DNA from: Meghimatium bilineatum
Taxonomy: Eukaryota > Mollusca > Gastropoda > Stylommatophora > Philomycidae
Direction: 5' to 3'
NCBI GenBank assembly: GCA_034231615.1
Contig: CM067311.1
Location: 16,673,199-16,737,198, forward strand
Length of the DNA stretch: 64,000 nt
Made by a program: the position numbers and the translations under genes. This document shows, piece by piece, positions 22,041 to 32,220 of this stretch. Each line of letters starts with the position of its first letter. Within the stretch, counting starts at the first letter, position 1. The notes under the pieces are model-generated. The model was not told the origin of the DNA, did no database searches, and saw only the letters and a list, made by a program, of their open reading frames with translations.

Positions 22041-22681
22041 ATGACCACTTCCCCCCACATCAGTTTGAATACTCCCGTCTGTGCCTGAGGGACTCGGACG
22101 AGGTGAAGTCTGATTTAATTTGTTACAACAAATGTGTGTTTGTTGTCACTTCCTACATATTAGGTGGTCTAAACTCTAAACTATTCACAGGAACACCTCA
22201 TTAATACTGAGCGAAAACACGCAGTGTCTCTCTGGCATTCAAAATAGCATAGAGACAGCTTGTGAGTTTGTGAACGCTAACTTACTTTGTTCATGTTTTG
22301 TTCATTTGTTTCCCCAGTCTACACAGTTGACCACAGGAACACTTGGACAGAAGACAATTCAGAGTTTCATCACAGCACGGCCATGTTATTTTCTTTTTTA
22401 CAGACATATCTTCTGATTTACAGGGAAGGGACCTGGAACCATTAGGAGAGGGGTGTGGGTGTTTCACAGGGCCGAATATAAGATAATAGCTCCACCTAAT
22501 CAGTTGGCAGAGTCGGATCCCCTTGATAATTTAACAAAAGAATTATCCCGTGTCCTCATACCGTTTCCTCCCCTGACCGGAACCCCTTCAAGGTTGGGGC
22601 TCCAACCTTTAGTTTACCTAGGCAGAAGTTTCCTTACTTGATGGCATATGTATACATACTTCAACTAGATTAAAATTGTCC

Positions 22682-22683
<2 letters not shown>

Positions 22684-22741
<58 letters not shown>

Positions 22742-22805
22742 GCACACACAGGAACACGCAAATACCCACCCGTGCACAAACACGCGCGCGCGCACACACA
22801 CACGT
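22684..22805. repeat. compound (AT)n / (AC)n microsatellite
   Basis: About 22 TA units followed by CACACACGCACACACAGG and CGCGCGCGCACACACACAC. Confidence 0.95.
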
Positions 22806-22883
22806 ATGAGTGTGTGTTTAGGTTGTCTATAAAGTCTGTATACACTATTTTTGATTGTTGGTGACACTCCATCACACGAAGTT

Positions 22884-23222
22884 TCGGTATTTAGTGCAGA
22901 TAATGTGTGGCGTCATTGAAGCTACAAGGTATTTAGTACAGATAATGTGTGGCGTCATTGAAGCTACGAGGTATTTAGTACAGATAATGTGTGGCGTCAT
23001 TGAAGCTACAAGGTATTTAGTACAGATAATGTGTGGCGTCATTGAAGCTACGAGGTATTTAGTGCAGATAATGTGTGGTGTCATTGAAGCTACGAGGTAT
23101 TTAGTGCAGATAATGTGTGGTGTCATTGAAGCTACGAGGTATTTAGTACAGATAATGTGTGGTGTCATTGAAGCTACTGGGTATTTAGTGCAGATAATGT
23201 GTGGCGTTATTGAAACTACCAC
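22884..23222 (+). repeat. 42-bp minisatellite, eight copies
   Basis: Units GGTATTTAGTACAGATAATG plus TGTGGCGTCATTGAAGCTAC plus GA or AA. Because the unit is 14 codons long with no stop, both strands are open for over 110 residues. That is a consequence of periodicity, not evidence of a gene. Confidence 0.95.
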
Positions 23223-23379
23223 TCCATGCACGAGTATTGCTTCTCACGATTATATGTTAGTTTTATGTTCCATATAATGGACGCGCAATATTCGTTTGTA
23301 AAATTTGTTTTCAAACGCCTGTATTCTCTTAATAGATCAAGTCAATAAATAAAGTAATGAAAATGGACTGGATATAAAT

Positions 23380-24060
23380 ATTTAAAAAAAACAACAATAA
23401 AACCATGATAATCAGCAAAGACACAGGAGAACAAGAGCTAAACATGAACATACATGGAGAGAAACTACAGCAAGTAAAACATTATCAATATCTTGGACAC
23501 ATAATCACAAATGATACCAGATGTGAAACAGAAGTTAAAAGGAGAATAAGAATGGCAAAACGTACTTTCAATGACATAAGTAAAATATTAACATCTAAAC
23601 AAATTACAAACATGTTAAAAATGAGAATTATAAACTGCTATATCTATTATATATTAATGTATGGCTCAGAAACATGGACACTAATTAAACAATTAGAAGA
23701 CAAAATTGATTTCTTTGAGATGTGGGTATATAGAAGAATAGGGAGAACATCATGGAAAGAGAAGAAAACAAATAAAGAGGTGCTAAAGACACTTAATATG
23801 AAGAAAGAACTACTAAGAGAAATAAAGATCAGGCAAATAAAATATTTTGAACACATTTAAAGACATGACACCTTATTGAAGACCTTACTTGAGGGTAAAG
23901 TCAAAGGGAAGCGAGCAAGAGGTAGACAGAGACACAAGTGGGAGAGTAACATCACAAGATGGACAGGTTACAGTCTAGCAAAGTGTACCACCAAGACAAG
24001 AGATGCCGGAGATACGTTGCAGCCAACCCTCGTTGCGGAGACGGCACTTGATGATGATTC
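23380..24060 (+). pseudogene. LINE family A C-terminal region, nearly intact
   Basis: The best-preserved LINE end in the window. From 23405 a 151-codon frame carries YLGHIITND, ETEVKRRIRMAKRTF, MYGSETWTLIKQLEDKIDFF, VYRRIGRTSWKEKKTNKEVL and IRQIKYFEHI. A TAA at 23858 replaces what in related copies is a lysine or arginine codon. Beyond it the same frame continues with TLLEGKVKGKRARGRQRHKW and ITRWTGYSLAKCTT, ending GDGT-like and (GAT)n. The 5' end is truncated before any reverse-transcriptase motif. Confidence 0.85.
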
Positions 24061-24158
24061 TTCTCTACATTTCTACTGTAATTATCCAACTCTCACATCT
24101 GTACAATAGAATCGGTTCATTAGAGATTTATATATGTGTATTTCCACTTGCTGTACTT

Positions 24159-24436
24159 CTTCTTCTGCGTTAGTTCTCAAACTTCTGCAGATTAGCAGGA
24201 TGCAGTCCGGAGAACGGAATGCGTTGTATCATAGTTTACAGCATTGCTGCGATATCTGCGCCTTTCGGCCTGACACATCCGACTTCAGCATGGCTTTGGG
24301 TCACTGACTCTATATGGAATGGGACAGCCAACTGCGTCCCATAACCTCCTTAGTAGCCTTTTACGACATGCCTGGAAGGTAAACAGTGTTGCTATTCTGT
24401 GCTTTCCATTCGGGCCCCGGCAACACACGTGTGTAT
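24159..24436 (-). mobile_element. full-length 278-bp S2 SINE with target-site duplication
   Basis: Flanked by the perfect 13-bp direct repeat ACTTGCTGTACTT at 24146-24158 and 24437-24449. In its sense direction (minus strand) the element starts near CGTGTGTTGCCGGGGCCCG, carries a CAGGCATGTCGTAAAAGGC block (AGGCATGTCGTAAAAGGCTA) and GTCGGATGTGTCAGGCCG, and ends in a (GAA)n tail abutting the left repeat. It has no ORF, so it must be mobilised by a partner LINE. Confidence 0.92.
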
Positions 24437-24493
24437 ACTTGCTGTACTTATTCTGCTATTCCATAAGACATTTAATCTGAACATTGCAGCTGA

Positions 24494-24812
24494 GGTTATT
24501 TTAAATGTATTCTTTATTTCATTGGTAGAGCTTCCATTACTGCTGATGTTATTTTAAATCTAGTCTTTATTTCATTGGTAGAGCTTCCATTGCAGCTGAG
24601 GATATTTTAAATCTATTCTTTATTTCATTGGTAGAGCTTCCATTACTGCTGATGTTATTTTAAATCTAGTCTTTATTTCATTGGTAGAGCTTCCATTGCA
24701 GCTGGGGATATTTTAAATCTATTCTTTATTTCATTGGTAGAGCTTCCATTACTGCTGATGTTATTTTAAATCTAATCTTTATTTCATTGGTAGAGCTTCC
24801 ATTACAGCTCAC
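24494..24812 (-). repeat. 53-bp array with 106-bp higher-order structure
   Basis: Six 53-bp units alternate strictly between two types: one with GCAGCTGAGGATATTTTAAAT and one with ACTGCTGATGTTATTTTAAAT (quoted in part). The true period is therefore 106 bp, three times. The unit corresponds to the segment of the adjoining minus-strand LINE that encodes SSTNEIKIRFKI, so the array grew from LINE coding sequence. Confidence 0.9.
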
Positions 24813-25244
24813 ATAAAAGCCTAAGTATTTAAAGGTAGGCCTATTAACTTCTTCTATTTCTGTCCATTCACACAGATTTTTTACAGGAGTCGTATTGTCA
24901 TCTCTTACATTAATTTGGCCTTTCACGATGTTTATTTCCCTACCTTAAGTTTTGTAAGTTGTTTTTTTAAGTTTAGAAGTAAGTTCTTGAAATTATTCTT
25001 CGCCCTAGCCGAAATTAATATCATCTGAAAATCGCAAGTTGCACAGAGGGCAGTCACCAATTGAATTTGCTGTTTAATAGTTCTGTAGTGTCCCTTGCAA
25101 GATGTATTCCAAGAATATCTTAAACAACACTGGTGATAATATGCCGCCTCCTCGAAACCCCTGCAGTTGTTTTGAAAAAGGTTCCAATATCACAATTATT
25201 AAAAACAGCACTAATTGCTACTTTGTATAATGCTTCAATGGTTT

Positions 25245-25460
25245 CTATTAAATTTCTGTCCAAATTAAAATGTCTCATAATCTTCCATAATCCTTCTTGT
25301 CATACTCAATCGAATGTCTTAGTGAAATCGATAAGATGTGATCTATTTCATACTATTAAATTTCTGTCCAAATTAAAATGTCTCATAATCTTCCATAATC
25401 CTTCTTGTCATACTCAATCGAATGTCTTAGTGAAATCGATAAGATGTGATCTATTTCATA
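25245..25460 (-). repeat. 108-bp tandem duplication inside the LINE frame
   Basis: 25245-25352 is repeated almost perfectly at 25353-25460. The unit is 36 codons and stays in phase with the reverse-transcriptase frame on the minus strand. The two copies are essentially identical, so the duplication is recent relative to the LINE's decay. Confidence 0.92.
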
Positions 25461-25715
25461 CTTATATTGTAGATGTTTCTCATTGATATTGATTATTCTG
25501 ATGTGAAAGATTTGTTCTATAGATCTTCTGTTTTTACGAAAACCTGCTTGTTCTTCAGCTATTATTTCTTCAGATTTTTTTTTCAATCTGTTGAACAATA
25601 TCCGTAACATTACTGTGCTTGGATGAGCGATATGACTAATAGGTCTATAAGTTTTTACACAATTTTAAATTCCTTTTTTTTTGGGGGGGGGGGCAGCTAT
25701 TGTGTCCATTATGTA

Positions 25716-25968
25716 GGCAAAACTGTTTATTTCTCCACTGGTGTTGTCAAAACTGTTTATTTCTCCACCGGTGTTGTCAAAACTGTTTATTTCCCACTGG
25801 TGTTGTCAAAACTGTTTATTTCTCCACTGGTGTTGTCAAAACTGTTTATTTCCCACTGGTGTTGTCAAAACTGTTTATTTCTCCACTGGTGTTGTCAAAA
25901 CTGTTTATTTCTCCACTGGTGTTGTCAAAACTGTTTATTTCCCACTGGTGTTGTCAAAACTTTTTAAT
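25716..25968 (+). repeat. 29/30-bp minisatellite, about eight copies
   Basis: Units TGTTGTCAAAACTGTTTATT plus TCTCCACTGG, with some lacking one base. It separates two consecutive LINE motifs (the AELLKY region to its right and the VMLRIL region to its left). A 10-base G run precedes it at 25684-25693. Confidence 0.92.
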
Positions 25969-26512
25969 AGCATTTATTGTTTCTATACCTCAATATTTCA
26001 GGAGTTCTGCAGAGATATTATCTATTTCTGGCGTATTTCCACTTTTTAATGATTGTATAGCATCTTCAACGTCTTCTTTCAAGATTTCAGAATCACCTAA
26101 TTATCTTGAATCGCATAAGCTCTTAAGTATTACACGGTCGTGAGTTGCACAACTGTATAGTTTTTTATAATATTCTGTCCATCTATTCATTATGTGTTTC
26201 TTTCCTTTACCGTTTTACAATTTTGTCTTCTATAATGGATATCTTAGCTTTCTGTGGTTGTGTTAGTTTTGTTTTTTTAAATATTACATATGCTTCATTG
26301 CTGTTCCCCCCCCCCACCTCGGATAACTCAAGTCACTAGGCCACACAATAGGCCTGACATAACCAATAGGAGTAACATGCAAGGGTGAAAAGAGCGTGTC
26401 TTGGATCACCAAAACAAATCCACCAGCTAATAAACCAAGACAGGTGTACCAGCTAATAAACCAAGACAAGTGTACCAGATTCTTCTTCTTCTTTCGTTCA
26501 CTTGAAACATGT

Positions 26513-26818
26513 CTATATCTGTAATTCTGTCTCCTTAATAAAACTCACTGTCTTTTGTAGTTCATTCAGTGTCCCATAGAGTTTTGATTTCAGTATTGTT
26601 TCCTCTGGCCAATATGTCTGCCTCAGCGTTTCATGCTCAGAACACTCTTGAAGTATATGTTTGGCACTCTGTGCTGCATGTACACATGTACACATGGCTG
26701 TGTTGCCAATCTTGAACTTTGTATACATGTGACTGCGGAGTCGGTTGTGTCCTGTTCTGAGACGTAGAATTATAACTTGTTCTGGTCTACCAGGTGTACC
26801 AGATAAAAAACCAAACAA
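26513..26818 (-). pseudogene. LINE C-terminal cysteine-rich fragment
   Basis: LRTGHNRLRSHMYTKFKIG, then CTCVHAAQSAKHILQEC, ending RQTYWPEE, fits the C-terminal zinc-knuckle-like domain (R.GH..L..H......C.C.....HIL..C) found after RNase H in Jockey-type and related LINEs. About 100 codons are open. A related, more damaged copy is at 48376-48620. Confidence 0.7.
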
Positions 26819-26820
26819 AT

Positions 26821-27690
26821 CCCCTCACACAACAAACGAAGACAAATTCACTAGCTAATAAATCAAGAGAAAACCAAGAGCTAATAAACAAAGACAAATG
26901 CACCAGCTAACACAAATGTTTACACAATGTATTTTTATAAGATCCCTGTGAATTATCATTTTAATTTAAGAAATTACGTGCTTTGAGTGATGCTTTCGAT
27001 AGGGAGACGCCTATATGGGTTTATATGGGGGGTACAGTGGAGAACCCGAGTACAGTTTAGTCATTCATCTACGCTTTTTGCGCCTTTTTTGAGTTATGAA
27101 AGACACGGTTGAAGATAACAGCAAAATAAAAAGACCACTCAAGACGACGACGATAAGAAACATTACAGTGTTTAGACAGGTTCATGGCTGAAGCTGGTCA
27201 ACAGGCCACGAATTGTGAGAAATTTCAGATCATTTTAAAATAAGACTATCCTCTCAAAAGAATATCTCATCTGAATTGATTACGTTGAGAAATTGCTCCA
27301 TAAAAAGATTCGATTTATTGAATGTAGCAAGGACAACACACAACAAAACCCGTAGCAGACGATGTTTAATTTTTAAACATCTAGATTGGAACATAGCTCC
27401 AAGCGTATGATTAGTTTTGCGATTAAATTCACACAATGAGCGAACGCTAATCGATGGCAAATAGGATTGTGTTTGTCACTTGTGAGAAAGAGAATGAGAA
27501 TACCTAATTACAAAGTGTCTAGAAATGACAGTTGTGACAATGTGTCGTTACAATGCTTCTTTAATGTTACTTAAAGTATTATTTCGTTTTTTTGGTCAAT
27601 TTATTATAATTATATCTGATTATTATTTTTTGGTTGTTTTAATTGATGCTGATATATTTGAAATGTAATTCTGTAACTGTGTCTGTATGT
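26821..27690. other. unassigned region
   Basis: Short AGACAAAT-CACCAGCTAATAAA repeats (about 26400-26470 and 26810-26915) run in from the left. After 26920 nothing is recognised. Confidence 0.35.
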
Positions 27691-27697
27691 TGTCAAC

Positions 27698-27817
27698 CAC
27701 AGAGATGTGGTTCTTCAGAAGAATTTGGAGAATCCCAAGGAAGGCTAAAAAAAACACAACACTACGACGATGCACTGAGAGACACCAAATGGAAGTTAAT
27801 TATCACCATCGGAAATG
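27698..27817 (+). pseudogene. LINE C-terminal scrap
   Basis: TEMWFFRRIWRIPRKAKKNT matches the EMW..RR..RI.W..K..N motif. It is cut off on the right by the MITE beginning at 27818. Confidence 0.55.
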
Positions 27818-28151
27818 CAGTCATCCTTGCTACTTCGCGGTTCATTTATCGCGGCCTAGTACATCGCGGATTGTTCAAAAATATTCATCAAAATTGAGGA
27901 ATTATGGCGTGTTGACGGTGTAATGGCGTAGTACAAGGGAACCTTTGCTCAGAAGAATTATGAGAAGAAACTATTCTTTAATGTTCTATGATAACATATG
28001 CACTTATATGGTTTAATATACACTTATTGATATTATACATACACAAAAAGTGTTTGTGTGTTAAAATTGAGAGGATGACACTACTTCGCGATGTTTCACT
28101 TATCGCGGCCGGTTCTGGTTCCTATTAACCGCGATAACTGAGGGATGACTG
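27818..28151. mobile_element. MITE with CAGTCATCC...TCGCGG inverted ends
   Basis: The left end CAGTCATCCTTGCTACTTCG continues into TTATCGCGG. The reverse complement of the right end is CAGTCATCCCTCAGTTATCG followed by CGG. Several TATCGCGG and CATCGCGA copies sit just inside both ends. The right end is bordered by TA; the left flank is TG. Ends of this type are known from animal non-autonomous DNA transposons. The TA flank would fit the Tc1/mariner superfamily, but that is inference. Confidence 0.65.
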
Positions 28152-28275
28152 TAAACAGTCCATGTTTGTCGTTGAGGGGGAAAAGTAGACATAGGACAAC
28201 AAAGAGTAAAGATACAGAATAGCTTGGCATAGCGGCATGGTAGAAAAGTCAACTGGGGAACCAATACACAGTACT

Positions 28276-28530
28276 GCATATATAGCGTAGCGCAGTAGCT
28301 TCGCATATGAGTGGTCATGGGTTCATTCCCCAGGTGAGGCGGAAATGTTTTTCAGATCGCAATGGCTCCCAGGTCGACCCAGCCTTAAATGGTACCGGAT
28401 TAATCCGCGAAGTAAAGACTGCGAAGGAGAGGAGATGGCTACCGCCCTCAATTGCAGAGCCTCTGAAATGTGAGATCGCTAACATCTCGCACCCCTACAG
28501 CATTAATAAATTCTATGGGTTACTTTACTT
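28276..28530 (+). mobile_element. tRNA-derived SINE
   Basis: An A-box-like TAGCGCAGTAGC is followed by a B-box-like GGGTTCATTCCCC with spacing near that of a tRNA. The body includes GGAGATGGCTACCGCCCTC and TGTGAGATCGCTAACATCTC and ends in a TTTAC repeat. The tRNA fold is too degraded to call a tRNA gene. Confidence 0.6.
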
Positions 28531-28794
28531 TACTATATATAATACTGTGTCGATCAATGGTAGATAAGATATTCGAAAAGGCACATAATGATGATGGCAT
28601 TTTGTTATACAAAAATATACGAGTTATATTATAGAAGGTGGATCACATCATTCATTGCTGATCACATCATTCATTGGTATGACGTTGGTTATTAAAAACA
28701 CGGACCTAACATGATAATCCCCAATACGCATGAGTGGCGTGAACATGGGAAATTTAAAAAAATAACACTATATTATTGAAAATACACAGCCGAA

Positions 28795-28980
28795 GTTGAA
28801 TGTGTTGAGCAATTGGTGCAAATAAAGCGGCGGCATAACGCATCTCATTTTCTGGACTGTCTCCTGCTAGACCATCTGGTATGAACATCGATCTTCTGTA
28901 GTTTTTCAGCGAGACTGTCTCCAGCTAGACCATATGGTATGAACATCGATCTTCTGTAGTTATTCTGCGGGACTCTACTC
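28795..28980 (+). mobile_element. partial S1 SINE with internal tandem duplication
   Basis: GTGCAAATAAAGCGGCGGCA and TTCTGGACTGTCTCCTGCTA are S1. The 3' part is replaced by two copies of a 59-bp unit (CTAGACCATCTGGTATGAAC, ATCGATCTTCTGTAG). Confidence 0.55.
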
Positions 28981-29274
28981 GAGACGAACGTTTAAAAAGA
29001 TTAAGAAAGGGCTATGTTAAATTCATTAAAAACATGTACAGAAAAGAATAAAATATGCTGCTTATAAGGTTTGAAAAGAGGGTTGAAAAGGTGCAGTGGA
29101 TTGACTATATTGTACTAGGATTCACCAAATTTTTTATAGTTTATTGTACTCAGCTCTCTCAACAAAGCAGCTCTAAGCATGCCAAGAGTATTACCCTCGT
29201 CACGCAACTCTGTATCTTCAAGACATAAGCACCAGCGATCTCTGAATAAATGCACAAAATATCCATTATAAAGT

Positions 29275-29350
29275 AAGATCTCACGACTCTGGATTGAACC
29301 TGCGATTCAGCGAGCACAAGGTAATTGGCGTAACACTTTACCATTAAAGT
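29275..29350 (-). mobile_element. tRNA-like SINE head
   Basis: On the minus strand the A box TGGTAAAGTG and the B box GGTTCAATCC are about 44 bases apart, the distance expected in a tRNA. Acceptor-stem pairing is not evident, and it continues into SINE-like sequence, so I call a SINE head rather than a tRNA gene. Confidence 0.55.
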
Positions 29351-29426
29351 GTATATACTACTAATGAGGGAGACATGAATGTTCATACATAACTCCCAAT
29401 AATATATTAATGTCACAAGAAACGAT

Positions 29427-29704
29427 CGCCCGTAGTTGCCGGGGCCCGAAAGGGAAGCAAAGAATAGCAACACTGTTTACCTTCCACGCATGTCGTAAAA
29501 GGCGACTAAGGAGGTTATGGGATGGAGTTGGCTGTCCCATCACATTTAGGGTAGGTCACCCAAAGCGATGCTGAAGTCGGACGTCAGGCAGAAAGGCGCA
29601 GATATCGCAGCATTGCTGTAAACCATGACACAACGCATTCCGTTCTCCGGATTGCATCCTGCTAAACTGCAGAAGTTTGAGAACGAACGCAGAAAAAGAA
29701 GAAG
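29427..29704 (+). mobile_element. full-length 278-bp S2 SINE, plus strand
   Basis: Flanked by perfect 12-bp direct repeats ACAAGAAACGAT (29415-29426, 29705-29716). It starts CGCCCGTAGTTGCCGGGGCC, contains GCATGTCGTAAAAGGCGACT and TGAAGTCGGACGTCAGGC, and ends GCAGAAAAAGAAGAAG. With the next copy it forms a tail-to-tail inverted pair. Confidence 0.93.
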
Positions 29705-29902
29705 ACAAGAAACGATTTAGTCTTAGATGGCTATACATAAACTTGTTTGACAATGTGGCAACTCTAAGCTCATTAGGAGGTGTTACTTGTTTCAATTTAA
29801 GCGACACACACAGATCATACATTGGACAATGTTTTTCAGTCATTCTTCAATTTTTGGACACCACTAAATACATTCAATAAAACACAAGAAAAAGGAATTA
29901 AT

Positions 29903-30180
29903 TTTCTTCTTCTGCGTTCGTTCTCAAACTCCTGCAGATTAGCAGGATGTAGTCCGGAGAACGGAATGCGTTGTGTCATGGTTTACAGTATTGCTGCGAT
30001 ATCTGCGCCTTTCGGCCTGACACATCCGACTTCAGCATGGCTTTTGGTCACTGACCCTATATGGTATGGGACAGCCAACTCCATCCCATAACCCCCTTAG
30101 TAGCCTTTTACGACTTGCATGGAAGGTAAATAGTGTCGCTATTCTTTGCTCCCCTTTCGGGCCCCGACAACACACGGGCG
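29903..30180 (-). mobile_element. full-length 278-bp S2 SINE, minus strand
   Basis: Flanked by perfect 12-bp direct repeats AAAGGAATTAAT (29891-29902, 30181-30192). It has the same length as the copies at 24159 and 29427, and its 5' end (right side) is CGCCCGTGTGTTGTCGGGGC. Confidence 0.93.
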
Positions 30181-30192
30181 AAAGGAATTAAT

Positions 30193-30480
30193 AAAACGCA
30201 AGAAAATCCCATAAAAAATGAATGACCAGACATTTGAAGAGAAACATCATTTTATCTATTTTGGAAGCAGCTTCAGTAAAGAAATCTGGATGTTGACAAT
30301 AAAATAAGCCTAAGTTTGTTTACTCTGTGTCCAGTAAGAAATTTCCCATTATTGTCACAGAGAATCAAGATTGGATTATTTAATACAAATGTAAAGTCTG
30401 TATTGCTTGATCACTTCGAAATATGGCATGTAATTCAGAAAATTACATGAAAACTTCTGATATTTGTCAATAGATGTATG
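30193..30480 (+). pseudogene. LINE C-terminal fragment
   Basis: FIYFGSSFSKE, then RIKIGLFNTNVKSVLLDHFE and LLIFVNRCM follow the YLGS..S., K..LFN.NV.SVLLYG.E and F.N.CLR motif order. An apparent frameshift lies between the first two. The S2 copy at 29903 abuts its left end. Confidence 0.65.
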
Positions 30481-30529
30481 AGTTGTTTACTTTGCATTTA
30501 GCTGACAGGAATTGATATCTAATAAAGAG

Positions 30530-30698
30530 TTTACCGCTGAAGACGGACGTGTCGGGCCATTGGCGCAAATAAAACGGCGACATAACTCATTTCCATTCTC
30601 TGGACTATATCCTGCTGGAAATCTAATTGGGGTCATTGTCCTACTGCAATAAAGATCCAGCTGGAGTTTGAGAATGAACGCTGAAGAAGAAGAAGAAA
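30530..30698 (+). mobile_element. S1 SINE
   Basis: Complete S1 order from GCTGAAGACGGACGTGTCGG to GAACGCTGAAGAAGAAGAAG. Imperfect flanking repeats (AATAAAGAGTTTA on the left, AATAAGGAGTTGTA on the right) are probably an aged target duplication. Confidence 0.8.
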
Positions 30699-30734
30699 TA
30701 AGGAGTTGTATGAGAGGACACACTTGTGCAAGGT

Positions 30735-30878
30735 GGAGGTAGAGAAACAAAGACGAAAATTGAGACGGATAGGACAAACTTCCTGAAAGAAGCCTGGCAA
30801 CATAACAAAACAGGAGATAGATTGAAATACGCAGGGAAGGAGAGTTGGAAAACAGAGGAACACCTGGAGAAAGAAGCG

Positions 30879-30915
<37 letters not shown>
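30735..30915 (+). pseudogene. LINE 3' coding scrap ending in (GA)n
   Basis: KLRRIGQTS, then KKPGNITKQEID and NTQGRRVGKQRNTWRKKRTE, separated by stops, match the common LINE ending (RWIGH.LRK....ITRQALDWNPQG.R..GRP..TWRR). A 34-bp GA microsatellite (30882-30915) has grown at its right edge. Confidence 0.7.
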
Positions 30916-30921
<6 letters not shown>

Positions 30922-31336
30922 AATCAAATGGAATATCCTTGGAACATTTGAAGAGCATAGTGCAAAGTTGAGGTCGTTGAAGATTAGCAGTTGTAACCCA
31001 ATGCTCCACATGGAACTACCTGAAATGAAAAAAAAATACATTCAAACGCATAGCCAGTATAATGTGGATGATCGACTTTTTAACAAAAAAAACCAAAACG
31101 ATAGTTTGTGATTCCAACTGACTAACCACTTTAACAGGAAGACGACAATCACTACCTATTACATTTATTTTACTCGATCATGAATTGTGTGAATTCGACT
31201 TTCTTGTATGTTTACGGTCCATTAGACGCGATTGTTACTAAGAAATTGTAGAGCTTGCAATTGCTTGGGAAGTTAGTAGATGGTTACGATAGAGTGATTT
31301 ATAGTAAGTAAAACTTCTAGTTTTTCGTGAAAAATT

Positions 31337-31560
31337 CTTGAGACTAACGGGAATTGAACCAGTCCGTTCTACGGCACCAAATCGCCTAGCAACAATTGCA
31401 CACGCGTTTTTCCGTACTTGACTAACCGCATCTCCAAAAAAGATGCGATTTCATCAAGCCATTCAAATCGTGCACACAAAGTCACCAGAACGGACCAATC
31501 GAGACAAGAACTATTACAACAACAACAAACATCCCGTACAGGTATTGAAATATCCTAAGT
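31337..31560 (+). mobile_element. S3 inverted-repeat element, one end
   Basis: CTTGAGACTAACGGGAATTG, GCACCAAATCGCCTAGCAAC, CCGTACTTGACTAACCGCAT and an (ACA)n stretch after GAACTATT, in the same order as 17868-18070. The far terminal repeat is not seen. Confidence 0.65.
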
Positions 31561-31776
31561 AACAACAAACACATAACATAATATCCGTATTAGTTATACA
31601 AGGGCCGATAGGTCTTCTTGTAAACATGGATAGTTTTTCGTGTCAGTGATAGGCATAGGGAAATACGGTGTTAGGCCACCGACTTTACTTTCTCAGAAGA
31701 TCTGGTACCATTTCTTTAACCTGGTCCTACCTTGGAACTTTGATAGAATAAAACAGACATATAATCAATGAGTTAC

Positions 31777-31870
<94 letters not shown>
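31777..31870. repeat. long (AT)n microsatellite
   Basis: About 47 uninterrupted AT units, the longest simple repeat in the window. Confidence 0.97.
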
Positions 31871-31871
<1 letters not shown>

Positions 31872-32220
31872 TTCTCTATCTGCTGCAGACGACGAAACTT
31901 CTACGTTCGACGGGGATATCTGAAGTTAATATGTTATTCTAGGAGTCGTGGGTACAGGATTACCTGAACCTCGATATCCATTATTATTTTATAGCCAAAA
32001 AAATCTGGTATAATCAAATAGGGATCTACTGGTCCGGAGATATCTCCAGCCTGACGTTCCTAATCATTTTTGCACTATCAGCCGCAAACGAAAAAGATGC
32101 TATAAATGTGCTTATGTCACCCACATCCGGTCTGTCACATTCCCCAAAGCCACCTTTACCATTTAAGATAGTTTCACATGTGTCCTGAAAAATCATGTAT
32201 GCCGTCATCTGCAAGCGTTG
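31871..32220. other. unassigned sequence left of LTR-like copy 2
   Basis: The minus strand holds a 66-codon frame (32026-32226) reading FGECDRPDVGDISTFIASFS, not recognised. Being next to an LTR-like block, it could be internal retroelement DNA, but no Gag or Pol motif is visible. Confidence 0.25.

Larger units (their letters stand above)
24813..26275 (-). pseudogene. LINE reverse-transcriptase body (family G), 1.45 kb
   Basis: Reading leftwards on the minus strand: HIMNRWTEYYKKLYSCA, VEDAIQSLKSGNTPEIDNIS, AELLKY; then, after an inserted array, VMLRILFNRLKKKSEEIIAE, EEQAGFRKNRRS; a KTFD and LWKIMRHFNLD segment present twice; IEALYKVAISAV; a degraded GVRQGC-LSP box; and finally PTFKYLGFYVSCNGSS. 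These are successive reverse-transcriptase motifs in the expected order. No catalytic YADD survives clearly, and frameshifts are frequent. Two internal tandem expansions are annotated separately. Confidence 0.85.

Noticed and set aside
22855-23277. 140-codon plus-strand frame and 119-codon minus-strand frame
   Set aside because: Both come from the 42-bp unit, which is 14 codons with no stop on either strand. No start context or domain.
25623-26143. Three plus-strand frames of 102-147 codons
   Set aside because: Antisense to the LINE and driven by the 29/30-bp array.
29275-29350. Possible functional tRNA gene (minus strand)
   Set aside because: A and B boxes are well spaced, but acceptor-stem pairing and a Pol III terminator are lacking, and it continues as SINE sequence.
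30487-31041. 184-codon minus-strand frame
   Set aside because: It crosses an S1 SINE, a LINE scrap and a (GA)n tract in antisense; the LSLSLSLS run is the GA repeat.
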